In this document: piece after piece, positions 51,742-62,913 of the stretch
How the letters are laid out: each line of letters opens with the position of its first letter
Position numbering within the stretch: the first letter of the stretch is position 1
Source of the DNA: Solirubrobacter deserti
GTDB lineage: Bacteria > Actinomycetota > Thermoleophilia > Solirubrobacterales > Solirubrobacteraceae
DNA length: 64,000 bases
Direction: 5' to 3'
NCBI RefSeq assembly: GCF_003344625.1
Contig: NZ_QPKJ02000005.1
Span: forward strand, 744,001-808,000
Translations under genes and position numbers: made by a program
Notes under the pieces: generated by a model
Told to the model about the DNA's origin: nothing
The model's input: the letters and a program-made list of their open reading frames with translations, nothing else
Database searches by the model: none

Positions 51742-52631
51742 GTACGACCCGCAAGATCCTCTTCGGCGCCGTCGGCGTCTGGCTGTTGTTCGTGATCATC
51801 GGGTTCACCGGGATCCTCGGCTCGGCCCCGCGCAACGAGGAGTTCGCCCCGGACGAGGAGTTCGCGATCCCCTCGTGGATCGACCTCCCCGGCCAGCTCG
51901 ACATCAACCGGGCGGTGCTGTACCTGGTGATCTCGGCCCTCCTGACCTGCATCACGATGGTCTACATCGCCAACCGCATGCAGGCGCGGCCGAACCGCGT
52001 GCAGACCGCGGTGGAGACGCTGTACACGCTGATGCGCGACAACATCACGCGCGGCAACATGGACGACAAGATGGCGAAGAAGTGGTTCCCGTTCATCGGG
52101 ACGCTGTTCCTGTTCATCTGGTTCAACAACCTGATCGGGTTCATCCCGCTCCCGACGGCGGCGCACCACGTCGAGGTCTTCGGCCTCGAGATCCCGGCCT
52201 TCGCCCTCTATGCGGCGACGGCCAACATCTCGGTGCCGCTCGTGCTGGCGCTGATGGTGTTCATCGCCTACACCGCCGAGGGCATCCGCCACCACGGTCC
52301 GCTGGGCTACCTGAAGAGCCTCATCCCGGCCGGTGTGAAGGGCGGCATGGCCGCCTTCATCTTCGTGCTGGAAGTGATGTCGAACATCATGCGAATCCTT
52401 TCGCTCTCCGTTCGTCTGTTCGCCAACATGCTCGCCGGCCACATGATCATCCTGTTCATGTCGGGTGGCCTGGCGATCATCCTCGGCATGGCCGGGCTCG
52501 GCTTCGCGCTGCTGCCGATCGGTCTCGCGCTGTACCTGTTCGAAGTCGGCCTGGTAGCCACGCTGCAGGCGTTCATCTTCGCCACCCTCTCGGCGATCTA
52601 CCTCGGCGGCTCGGTCGCCGAATCTCACTAG
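51738..52631 (+). CDS. atpB: ATP synthase F0 subunit a
   Basis: 297 residues, five to six helices. The essential arginine lies in RILSLSVRLFANMLAGH, and the later VGLVATLQAFIFATLSAIYLGG (in part LVATLQAFIFATLSAIYL) is typical. It forms the proton channels next to the c-ring in the membrane. Confidence 0.96.
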   Translation: MSTTRKILFGAVGVWLLFVIIGFTGILGSAPRNEEFAPDEEFAIPSWIDLPGQLDINRAVLYLVISALLTCITMVYIANRMQARPNRVQTAVETLYTLMRDNITRGNMDDKMAKKWFPFIGTLFLFIWFNNLIGFIPLPTAAHHVEVFGLEIPAFALYAATANISVPLVLALMVFIAYTAEGIRHHGPLGYLKSLIPAGVKGGMAAFIFVLEVMSNIMRILSLSVRLFANMLAGHMIILFMSGGLAIILGMAGLGFALLPIGLALYLFEVGLVATLQAFIFATLSAIYLGGSVAESH

Positions 52632-52646
52632 AAGGAGCCCTCCAAA

Positions 52647-52934
52647 GTGAACACCTTCATGACCATCCTGAGCTTCATCTTCGCCCAGGAGGATCCCGCG
52701 GAGACCGCTTCCGCCGCCGGCAAGGCGATCGCGGTCGGCGTGGGTGGCGGCCTCGGCGCCGTCGGCGCCGGTGTCGGCATCGGCATCATCTTCGGCAAGG
52801 TCATCGAGTCCGTTACTCGCCAGCCCGAGATGCGTGACGAGATCACGTCCATCCAGTGGCTCGGCTTCGCCCTCACGGAGGCCTGCTTCTTCTACGGCCT
52901 CGTCTCCGGCCTGATCGCGCTCTTCCTGGCATGA
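52647..52934 (+). CDS. atpE: ATP synthase F0 subunit c
   Basis: 95 residues, GTG start after AGGAG. Two helices joined by the polar loop RQPE (58-61). The proton-carrying acid is E78 in GFALTEACFFYG. The absence of the Gln/Ser pattern of sodium-type rings suggests proton use. The N-terminus is longer than usual. Confidence 0.95.
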   Translation: MNTFMTILSFIFAQEDPAETASAAGKAIAVGVGGGLGAVGAGVGIGIIFGKVIESVTRQPEMRDEITSIQWLGFALTEACFFYGLVSGLIALFLA

Positions 52935-53482
52935 CCTTCCTGCTCGCCGCCGAGTCCGAGATCGACTCTCCGGGGCTCGTCGATCCCGTCTGGGGGTTGA
53001 TGTTCTGGACGTTCGTGGTCTTCGGCCTCACGATGTTCGTGCTCTGGAAGGTCGCGTTCCCGCGCATCGGTGAGGCCCTCGACAAGCGCCAGAAGGCGAT
53101 CGAGGACTCCATCGACTCCGCGGAGCGGACCAAGCGCGAAGCGGACGAGCTGCTGCGCGAGTACCGCGAGCGGCTCTCCGACGCGCGTGGCCAGGCCGAC
53201 GAGATCGTCGCCCGCGCCCGTCGCACGGCCGAGGCGCACGAGGTCGAGATCCAGGCGCAGGCGCGAGCCAAGCGCGAGGAGATGATGGATCAGACGCGTC
53301 GCGACATCGAGGCCGAGACGCGCCGCGCCATCCAGCAGATCCGCGCCGAGGTCGCCGATCTCACCGTGCTCGCGACCGAGAAGGTGACGCGCAAGAGCCT
53401 CGACTCCGCCGACCAGAAGCGGCTGGTCGACGAGGCGCTCGCCGAGCTCGATTTCGCCGCCCTGGCCAAAGAGGAGCGTTAA
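52931..53482 (+). CDS. atpF: ATP synthase F0 subunit b
   Basis: 183 residues. One N-terminal membrane helix (GLMFWTFVVFGLTMFVLWKV) is followed by a long charged coiled coil (residues 45-165), the peripheral stalk that holds F1 in place. ATG overlaps atpE by 4 bp. Confidence 0.94.
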   Translation: MTFLLAAESEIDSPGLVDPVWGLMFWTFVVFGLTMFVLWKVAFPRIGEALDKRQKAIEDSIDSAERTKREADELLREYRERLSDARGQADEIVARARRTAEAHEVEIQAQARAKREEMMDQTRRDIEAETRRAIQQIRAEVADLTVLATEKVTRKSLDSADQKRLVDEALAELDFAALAKEER

Positions 53483-53488
53483 GGAGCG

Positions 53489-54019
53489 ATGGAAGAGATC
53501 GCCACGGTCTACGCCCGCTCGCTGTTCGAGGTCGCGCAGGAGCAGCAGAAGCTCGACGTGGTGCGCGACCAGCTCGGCGCCTTCGCCGACGCACTCGACT
53601 CCTCGCGCGAGCTGCAGACGTTCTTCTTCTCGCCGTATTTTTCCACGGCCGAGAAGTCGGACGGGCTGGACCGCGCGGTCTCTGGCGCCGATCCCACGGT
53701 CGTCAACTTCCTCAAGCTGCTGATCGAGAACCACCGCACGCCGGCGATCTTCCGCGTCCGGCGTGAGATCGAACGGCTCTGGCAGGAGGAGAACAAGCTC
53801 CTCCCGGTCCAGGTCACGTCCGCCGTGGAGCTCGACCAGGCCACAGTGAGCCAGATCGGTGATCGGATCGCCCAGCAGACGGGTCGCAGGATCGACCTGT
53901 CCGCCACGGTCGAGCCCGACATCCTCGGCGGCATCGTGGTGCGCGTCGGCAACTCGATCCTCGACGCCTCGATCCGCAACCGACTCGAACAACTTCGCAA
54001 GCAGGTCGCTCGGGCCTGA
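53489..54019 (+). CDS. atpH: ATP synthase F1 subunit delta
   Basis: 176 residues. Helical N-terminal domain starting [13 protein letters not shown] and the C-terminal signature [22 protein letters not shown] (in part [14 protein letters not shown]) followed by [14 protein letters not shown]. It joins the b stalk to the top of the alpha-beta ring. Confidence 0.95.
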   Translation: MEEIATVYARSLFEVAQEQQKLDVVRDQLGAFADALDSSRELQTFFFSPYFSTAEKSDGLDRAVSGADPTVVNFLKLLIENHRTPAIFRVRREIERLWQEENKLLPVQVTSAVELDQATVSQIGDRIAQQTGRRIDLSATVEPDILGGIVVRVGNSILDASIRNRLEQLRKQVARA

Positions 54020-54038
54020 CCCCGGCAAGGAGCTAAGC

Positions 54039-55661
<1,623 letters not shown>

Positions 55662-55670
55662 CGAGGCGCC

Positions 55671-56603
55671 ATGGCCCTCAAGGACGTCAAGAGCCGCATC
55701 GCGTCGGTCAAGAACATCCAGAAGATCACCCGTGCGATGGAGATGGTCGCCGCGGCGCGCCTGCGCCGGGCCGAGCAGCGCATCGAGTCGCTGCGGCCCT
55801 ACGCGGGCGCCGTCCGGCGCATGACCCGCCAGGCGGCGGAGGCGGCCGGGAACGTCCCGAACTTCCCGATCCTCAACGAGCACGAGTCCGAGGACAAGAT
55901 CGGCATTCTGCTCGTCACCGGGGATCGCGGTCTGGCGGGGGCGTTCAATTCGCAGATCGTGCGTGCCGGCCTGCGCGCGGGCATCGAGTACGAGGGCGCC
56001 GGCAAGACCACGGTGTGGTACGCGTCGGGCCGCCGCGGCGTGTCGTCGCTGGCGTTCCGCGGCCGCGAGGCCAAGGGCGCCTACACCGGCTTCACCGATC
56101 GCCCGTCGTACGCCAACGCGCGCGAGATCGCCGCCGACCTCGTCGCCGCCTACGTGGACGGCGAGGTCGACCGGGTGGAGATCGTCTACAACCGCTACGT
56201 CTCGGCGCTCACGCAGGAGGTCACGCGTGAGACGCTGCTGCCGCTGCAGCACGCGACGATCATGGGCGACGACGGCGCCGACGACTCGCTCGGCGGCCGC
56301 GCCGCGGAGGAGGACGCCGCATCCGACCATGCCGACGGCAAGCACGCGCTGGTCGAGTACGAGCCCGACCCCGAGGTCATCCTCGAGCGCCTGATCCCGG
56401 CCTACGTTGAGATCTCGATCTTCCGCGCGCTGCTGGAGTCGACCGCGTCCGAGCACGGCGCGCGCATGACCGCCATGCGCAACGCCTCCGAGAACGCGGG
56501 CGACATCATCAAGGACCTCACGCTGGAGTTCAATCGCGAGCGCCAGGCCGCCATCACCCAGGAAATCATGGAAGTTGTCGCCGGCGCGGAGTCGCTGGTC
56601 TAA
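55671..56603 (+). CDS. atpG: ATP synthase F1 subunit gamma
   Basis: 310 residues. Starts with DVKSRIASVKNIQKITRAMEMVAAARLRR (in part RIASVKNIQKITRAMEMVAA) and ends with the matching rotor helix (MRNASENAGDIIKDLTLEFN). An acidic insertion (GADDSLGGRAAEEDAASDH) near residue 210 is longer than in E. coli gamma. It turns inside the alpha-beta ring. Confidence 0.96.
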   Translation: MALKDVKSRIASVKNIQKITRAMEMVAAARLRRAEQRIESLRPYAGAVRRMTRQAAEAAGNVPNFPILNEHESEDKIGILLVTGDRGLAGAFNSQIVRAGLRAGIEYEGAGKTTVWYASGRRGVSSLAFRGREAKGAYTGFTDRPSYANAREIAADLVAAYVDGEVDRVEIVYNRYVSALTQEVTRETLLPLQHATIMGDDGADDSLGGRAAEEDAASDHADGKHALVEYEPDPEVILERLIPAYVEISIFRALLESTASEHGARMTAMRNASENAGDIIKDLTLEFNRERQAAITQEIMEVVAGAESLV

Positions 56604-58025
<1,422 letters not shown>

Positions 58026-58028
58026 GCC

Positions 58029-58442
58029 ATGGCCCGCACGCCCTTCAAGGTCGAGGTCCTCACCCCGGAGGGCGAGGTCTTCAACGACGAGGTCGAGATG
58101 GTCTCCACGCGAACCAGCGTGGGGTCCATCGGCATCCTCGCCAACCACCAGCCGCTGCTGGCGATGCTCAACCCGACCGAGCTGCGGCTCTACAAGTCGG
58201 AGTCCGAGGTCGTCCGCTACGCGCAGGGCGAGGGTTTCCTGCAGATGACCGGCGACCGCGCGCTCGTGCTGGTCGACGAGGTCTTCAGCGTGGACAAGCT
58301 CGACGCCGCCGACCTGCGGGATCGCCTCAAGCGCGCCGAGGACGAACTGGCCTCCGCCGAGGAGGACAGCGAGGAGCGCCGCCAGGCCGAGCGTGACAAG
58401 CGCCGGCTCGAGGCGTTCCTCAAGCTCACCGAGAGCGCCTAG
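58029..58442 (+). CDS. atpC: ATP synthase F1 subunit epsilon
   Basis: 137 residues. Beta-sandwich N-terminal domain (KVEVLTPEGEVFNDEV, GSIGILANHQPLLAML) and a C-terminal helical hairpin (DLRDRLKRAEDELASAEED). It controls rotation and ATP hydrolysis. Last gene before the terminator. Confidence 0.95.
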   Translation: MARTPFKVEVLTPEGEVFNDEVEMVSTRTSVGSIGILANHQPLLAMLNPTELRLYKSESEVVRYAQGEGFLQMTGDRALVLVDEVFSVDKLDAADLRDRLKRAEDELASAEEDSEERRQAERDKRRLEAFLKLTESA

Positions 58443-58840
58443 CCTCCGCAGTCATAGCGCGAACCAGAAAGCCCGCCTCCCGGCGGGCTTTTCTCATTCT
58501 CGGGGTTGCCCGACGTCCGCGACCCGGACGACGCGGCCGTCACGGACCCGACGTCGATCACGCGCGGTGGGGCGACGTCCCGCGCCAACGTCATCCCATC
58601 GCGGGAGACGACGCGGACGCGGCAGCCGTACCCGCGGGCGATCTCCGCCGCGTCGTCGAGCGTCTCGGTCGCGAGTGCCCGCGCGTCGAGCGTCTTGTCG
58701 GCCGGGACGGCGTCCGCGGCGGGAGGGCACGGCCAGCGCTGGTACCGCCCGGACTCGGGTGTGTCCTGGGGCGGGCCGCACGCCGCCGCGGCCAGGGCCG
58801 CGGACGCGAGCAGTGCGACAGCGGCCCGCCGTCGCACCAT
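58439..58840 (-). pseudogene. Small lipoprotein, probably frameshifted near its 3' end
   Basis: 133 residues as read. Lipobox AAAC near residue 21. The frame as written runs through the terminator and ends on the last codon of atpC, which is implausible. Shifting frame near 58550 gives VRDGRVVRVADVGQPRE and a stop at 58494, leaving the terminator free between the two gene ends. The tail pattern (CRVRVVSRDG ... VRDGRVVRV) recalls small protease-inhibitor-like (I78-type) proteins, but this is uncertain. A single missing base, real or artefactual, explains it. Confidence 0.55.
58468..58492. terminator. Bidirectional intrinsic terminator after the ATP synthase operon
   Basis: AAA-GCCCGCC-TCCC-GGCGGGC-TTTT: a 7-bp GC stem with a T-run on the + strand and an A-run (T-run on the other strand) before it. 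It can end transcription of the atp operon and of the convergent lipoprotein gene. Confidence 0.9.
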
Positions 58841-58851
58841 TCGCCAGAGGG

Positions 58852-59601
58852 CTACGGGGCCGTCGTCGAGAGCGTGAAGGTGAGCGTCTTCGAGTAGGTG
58901 CCCGTGCGCAGGGCGTCCGTCTCGGAGACGGACTGCTTGAACGTGATCGTCGCCGCGTCCCTGACCGCGCTGTCATAGGTCAGCAACTGCGTCGGAGCCG
59001 CCGTGCCGCCGAGCGCAGCGAAGGAGGGCGGCGGGGTCGTCGTCGCGCCCTTGACGGCGCCGACCTGCACCGGCTGGGTCAGGACGTGCGTGCCGTTGAC
59101 CATCCGGCCGACGTTGGTGGTGCTCGCGTCGGCGACGGTCAGCGTGGTGTCGTCGGCCGTGGAGAAGATCGCCGCCACCGTGGTGGACGTGTAGTCCTTG
59201 GCGACACCCGGGACGAACGCGCCGAACGGGGTCGGCGGGCTGAGATCCAGGTGCAGCGTAGGCGACACGATCGGGCCGTCGACCGTGTAGCGGGCGGTGC
59301 CGATGGCCTGGGCGACGCCGCTGGCGTTGCGCGCGATCACCGTGAAGTACTGCGGGCCGACCTGGTTGGTCGGGATCGGCGCGCCGTTGGCGACCGGGCC
59401 TTCGCAGCTGACGACGCCGTCACCCGCGCAGGTGTACGACGCGTTGACGACCGCGTTCTGCGCGATGGTCTGCCCCTCGACCGGAGCAGCAATCGTCACC
59501 GACGGCGTCGCCTGGGCCAGGGCCGAGCACGGCAGAATCGCCACCCCGACCGCAACGCCCGCAAACACCTTCCATGGCCTCAACATGAACACCTTCTGCA
59601 A
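58852..59601 (-). CDS. Secreted protein sharing a C-terminal domain with the M14 peptidase
   Basis: 249 residues from a TTG with GGGGGAG upstream (an ATG at 59586 is the alternative). A signal peptide ends near SALA-QA. Residues about 33-108 look like an HYR/Ig-like domain (YTCAGDGVVSCEGP, TVIARNASGVAQ). Residues 112-249 share a pattern with the last 140 residues of the divergent M14 peptidase: FGAFVPGVAKDYTSTT against FSPFIPGVANTYTAST, and LRTGTYSKTLTFTLSTT against LRTGTYAKPLTFTLSTT. Function unknown; probably a surface or secreted binding module. Confidence 0.7.
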   Translation of the reverse strand: MQKVFMLRPWKVFAGVAVGVAILPCSALAQATPSVTIAAPVEGQTIAQNAVVNASYTCAGDGVVSCEGPVANGAPIPTNQVGPQYFTVIARNASGVAQAIGTARYTVDGPIVSPTLHLDLSPPTPFGAFVPGVAKDYTSTTVAAIFSTADDTTLTVADASTTNVGRMVNGTHVLTQPVQVGAVKGATTTPPPSFAALGGTAAPTQLLTYDSAVRDAATITFKQSVSETDALRTGTYSKTLTFTLSTTAP

Positions 59602-59802
59602 TTTGAAGACTCCCCCCAGGGACTCGCCCGCCTACTTTGTAGAAGCGCGCCCCCGCTTGTCAACCCGCATGCGCCATAAGCGGACACACGTCCGACCAAA
59701 ACGCGTTGACGAGCCTCCACACCCGGCCGGTTGCGCGAACGCGCCAATACGGAGACAATCGCGAGTCCGGAGGGTGTGGTCCATCACAGGAGGGTGTGGC
59801 TC

Positions 59803-62800
59803 GTGAAGCCATGGATAGGCGTCGTCGCGACAGCGGCGGCGATTTTCGTAGCACCGGCGACGGCGCTCGCGGGGCCGGACGATCCCGCGCTCGTCAAGTT
59901 CCAGCTCGAGAGCAGTGCGAAGTACGACGACTTCGAGGCGCTCGGCTTCAACATGGATCACGCGGTCGAGGACGGTGAAGGCGCTTCGGTCATCGTGAGC
60001 GCCTGGGTCACCGACGACCAGATCCAGCAGGCGCGTGCCGCCGGCTTCGAGAACGTCGGCGTCGTCCACGACAAGTTCAACATCGACGCGGTCCGCCGCG
60101 AGATGAACGCGACCGTGGAGGCCGAGGAGGCCGCCAAGGAGGCGCTCGCCGACGCCGCGGCCGGCAAGCAGTCGCGCAGCGCGGCCCCGAAGTCCGTCCG
60201 CGCGCAGCGCGCCGACTTCTACGAGAACAACCTCAGCCGTTACCTCTCCATCGAGGCCAACGCCGACGGCGTGAGCTTCACGTGCGTGCCCACGCCCACC
60301 GGCGAGAACTGCACCTACAACGGCCCGACGCTCATGGCCGAGTGGTTCGACGCCAACGGCAACAAGATGGGCCAGGGCCAGCTGGGCGTCTACCGCGACC
60401 CTGACGTCAGCCCGGACTACTACCAGTACCACTACTCGATCTTCCGGCTCGGGGACGTCGGCGACGGCAAGCCGGACCCGGCGACGATCCGCATCGCGTC
60501 CTCCAACGGCGACGTCGACACGCTCACCGCCAAGGAGTGGATCGCCAAGGATCCGCCGAGCTACACGTCGGCCCCGGGCTTCCGCTCCGGGTTCATGACG
60601 CGGTACCTCAACGGCCAGGAGGCGCACAAGCGCGTGCGCGACCTCGCCGCCGAGTTCCCGAACATCTCCGAGGCGATCAAGCTCCCCGAGCAGACGCGCG
60701 GCTACATGCGCAAGGCGCAGACGATGCTCGGCTACTACGCGGTCCCGAACGAGCAGAACCCGAATCCGTTCCCGGACGCGACGCGTCCGTACGTCATGTT
60801 CGACGAGGGCAACCGGCCCGTGGCGGGCCTCGCGCCGGCCACCGGCCAGACCCCGGACCTCGTCACGCCGGAAAGCATCGTCGTCCTCACCTCGCGGCTG
60901 TACGGCCACCTGGGCGGCAACAGCCTGACGGCGCGGATCGTCCCGCCGACGGCCGCCAACCAGTCGTTGTCGGTGTCGCTGGTGGGCAACGCCATCCGCA
61001 TCAATCCGGCCACGGACGCCAGCGGCGCGATCACGTCGACCGCCGCCCAGGTGGTTGACGCGGTCAACGCCCACGCGGACGCGAGCCAGCTGGTCGTCGC
61101 CAGCAAGTACCGCACCTTCGCCGGCAACGGCGTCGTCAAGGCCGGCCCGGTGTCTCCGCTCAGCGACCTGCTGCGCGCCCCGGCGAGCGTCCCGCGCGGC
61201 CCGATGGATCAGTACGCGATCCGCATCGGCAAGCAGCGTGACGGCTCCAAGGTCGGCGTGTTCTTCTACTGCCAGGAGCACGGCAACGAGATCGCGACCT
61301 CGGGCGTCTGCATCGAGACCGCCGAGCGCCTCGTGCGCAACTACGGCACCGATCCCAAGACGACGGAGCTCGTCGACAACCTCGACATCTTCATCGTCCC
61401 GCAGATCAACCCGGACGGCGCGACGCACTCGCTCTACGACTCCAACCGGCGCAAGAACCTGTCGCACCACTGCGACGACACGAGCAAGTTCGGCAACAAC
61501 ATCGACCCGGCCAACCGCAACAGCTGGGGCGTCGACCTGAACCGCAACTTCTCGATCGGCTCGATCTTCGACGGCTTCCAGGGCGCGTCGGCCACGAACT
61601 GCCTGAGCGGCAACTTCGCCGGCCTGAACGAGTTCTCCGAGCCCGAGGCCCGCAACGAGAGCTGGGTCCAGACGACGTTCAGGAACATCAAGTTCGCGAA
61701 CAACATCCACTCGTCCGGTGGCTACTTCATGTGGCCGCCCGGCGCGTACACCCCGCAGCGCGAGCCGCTGCCGTACCCGCCGTACGGCACGCTGAACTTC
61801 TTCGACCAGGCCGCCAAGCAGGTGCTCGACGGCATCAAGTCGCACCGCAAGCTGGCGGTCCGTCCGCAGAAGACCGGTCCGGTCATCGACGTGCTCTACT
61901 CGGCCGCCGGCAACTCCGCGGACGAGGCGTACTACAAGAACGGCATCATCGGTTACGACTTCGAGATCGGTGACTCCAACAACGAGTACAAGAACCCGGC
62001 CACCGGCGAGATCGTGCAGTGCAGCGCCGGCCAGCAGCCGCCGTTCGGCGACTCGACCAACGACTGCCTCGACAACGAGGGCTTCCATGAGTCGATGGAG
62101 TTCGCCTCCGGCAACTACGGTCTGATGCAGTCGGCGCTCGACTACGCCAACGACGTCACGCCGCCGGTCGTCGAGGCCGTCACCGGTTCCATCGACGGCG
62201 GCAAGATCGACGTGCGCTTCACCTCCAACGAGGCGTCCTCGATCTACTACACGCTCGACGGCTCGACCCCGACGACGGCGTCCACCGAGTGGAAGCCGAA
62301 CCGCGCCCGCGCGCTGCCGCTCCCGCTGCAGCTCGCCCCGAACACGGTCCTGAAGTGGATCGCGGTCGACTTCAAGGGCAACGCGTCCGCGGTCAAGACC
62401 AAGGCGTTCGGGTTCACCGAGGGCACGGTCGGCGGCAGCGTGCCGGCGACGCTCTCGCTGACGCTCAATGGTGCGCCGAGCTTCTCGCCGTTCATCCCGG
62501 GTGTCGCCAACACCTACACGGCCTCGACCACGGCCTCCGTGACCTCGACCGCCGGCAACGCGACGCTGACCGTCGGGGATCCGTCCTCGGTCGGCACCGG
62601 CCATCTGGTCAACGGGTCCTACGTCATGGCGCAGCCGCTGAAGGCCCAGGCCCGCATGACGGGCACGGCCCCGCACCAGTTCTACCCCGTCGGCTCCTCG
62701 GCCGCGCCGTTGAACATGTTCTATTGGTCGGCGCCCGTCACCGGGTTCCCGCTCACGATCGAGTTCCAGCAGACGATCGGCGCGAACGACCCGCTCCGCA

Positions 62801-62853
62801 CGGGCACGTACGCCAAGCCGCTCACGTTCACGCTGTCGACGACGCAGCCGTAA
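59803..62853 (+). CDS. Secreted M14-family zinc carboxypeptidase, multidomain
   Basis: 1016 residues from a GTG placed 9 bp after AGGAGG (59788-59793). Signal peptide to about ATALA. The M14 site is H493 and E496 in CQEHGNE, H636 in NNIHSSGG and the catalytic E721 in GYDFEIGD; SNRRKNLSHHC and GVDLNRNFSIG are the substrate-binding blocks. Residues about 785-860 form a chitobiase-like C-terminal fold (IYYTLDGSTPTTAS). The last 140 residues are the domain shared with the gene at 58852. It should cut C-terminal residues from proteins or peptides outside the cell. Confidence 0.88.
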   Translation: MKPWIGVVATAAAIFVAPATALAGPDDPALVKFQLESSAKYDDFEALGFNMDHAVEDGEGASVIVSAWVTDDQIQQARAAGFENVGVVHDKFNIDAVRREMNATVEAEEAAKEALADAAAGKQSRSAAPKSVRAQRADFYENNLSRYLSIEANADGVSFTCVPTPTGENCTYNGPTLMAEWFDANGNKMGQGQLGVYRDPDVSPDYYQYHYSIFRLGDVGDGKPDPATIRIASSNGDVDTLTAKEWIAKDPPSYTSAPGFRSGFMTRYLNGQEAHKRVRDLAAEFPNISEAIKLPEQTRGYMRKAQTMLGYYAVPNEQNPNPFPDATRPYVMFDEGNRPVAGLAPATGQTPDLVTPESIVVLTSRLYGHLGGNSLTARIVPPTAANQSLSVSLVGNAIRINPATDASGAITSTAAQVVDAVNAHADASQLVVASKYRTFAGNGVVKAGPVSPLSDLLRAPASVPRGPMDQYAIRIGKQRDGSKVGVFFYCQEHGNEIATSGVCIETAERLVRNYGTDPKTTELVDNLDIFIVPQINPDGATHSLYDSNRRKNLSHHCDDTSKFGNNIDPANRNSWGVDLNRNFSIGSIFDGFQGASATNCLSGNFAGLNEFSEPEARNESWVQTTFRNIKFANNIHSSGGYFMWPPGAYTPQREPLPYPPYGTLNFFDQAAKQVLDGIKSHRKLAVRPQKTGPVIDVLYSAAGNSADEAYYKNGIIGYDFEIGDSNNEYKNPATGEIVQCSAGQQPPFGDSTNDCLDNEGFHESMEFASGNYGLMQSALDYANDVTPPVVEAVTGSIDGGKIDVRFTSNEASSIYYTLDGSTPTTASTEWKPNRARALPLPLQLAPNTVLKWIAVDFKGNASAVKTKAFGFTEGTVGGSVPATLSLTLNGAPSFSPFIPGVANTYTASTTASVTSTAGNATLTVGDPSSVGTGHLVNGSYVMAQPLKAQARMTGTAPHQFYPVGSSAAPLNMFYWSAPVTGFPLTIEFQQTIGANDPLRTGTYAKPLTFTLSTTQP

Positions 62854-62862
62854 GAGCGATCT

Positions 62863-62893
62863 CGGCCGGCCGGGTGATCAGCCCGGCCGGCCG
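62863..62893 (+). terminator. Strong hairpin after the M14 peptidase gene
   Basis: A perfect 12-bp stem (CGGCCGGCCGGG at 62863-62874 and its complement at 62882-62893) around a 7-base loop begins 10 bp after the stop. No T-run follows, but such hairpins often end transcription in high-GC actinobacteria. Confidence 0.6.
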
Positions 62894-62913
62894 TCGCCGC
62901 TACCCTGCGGGCG

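Noticed and set aside
59632..62676. 1014-codon open frame on the minus strand
   Set aside because: Antisense to the M14 peptidase, whose active-site residues are all present.
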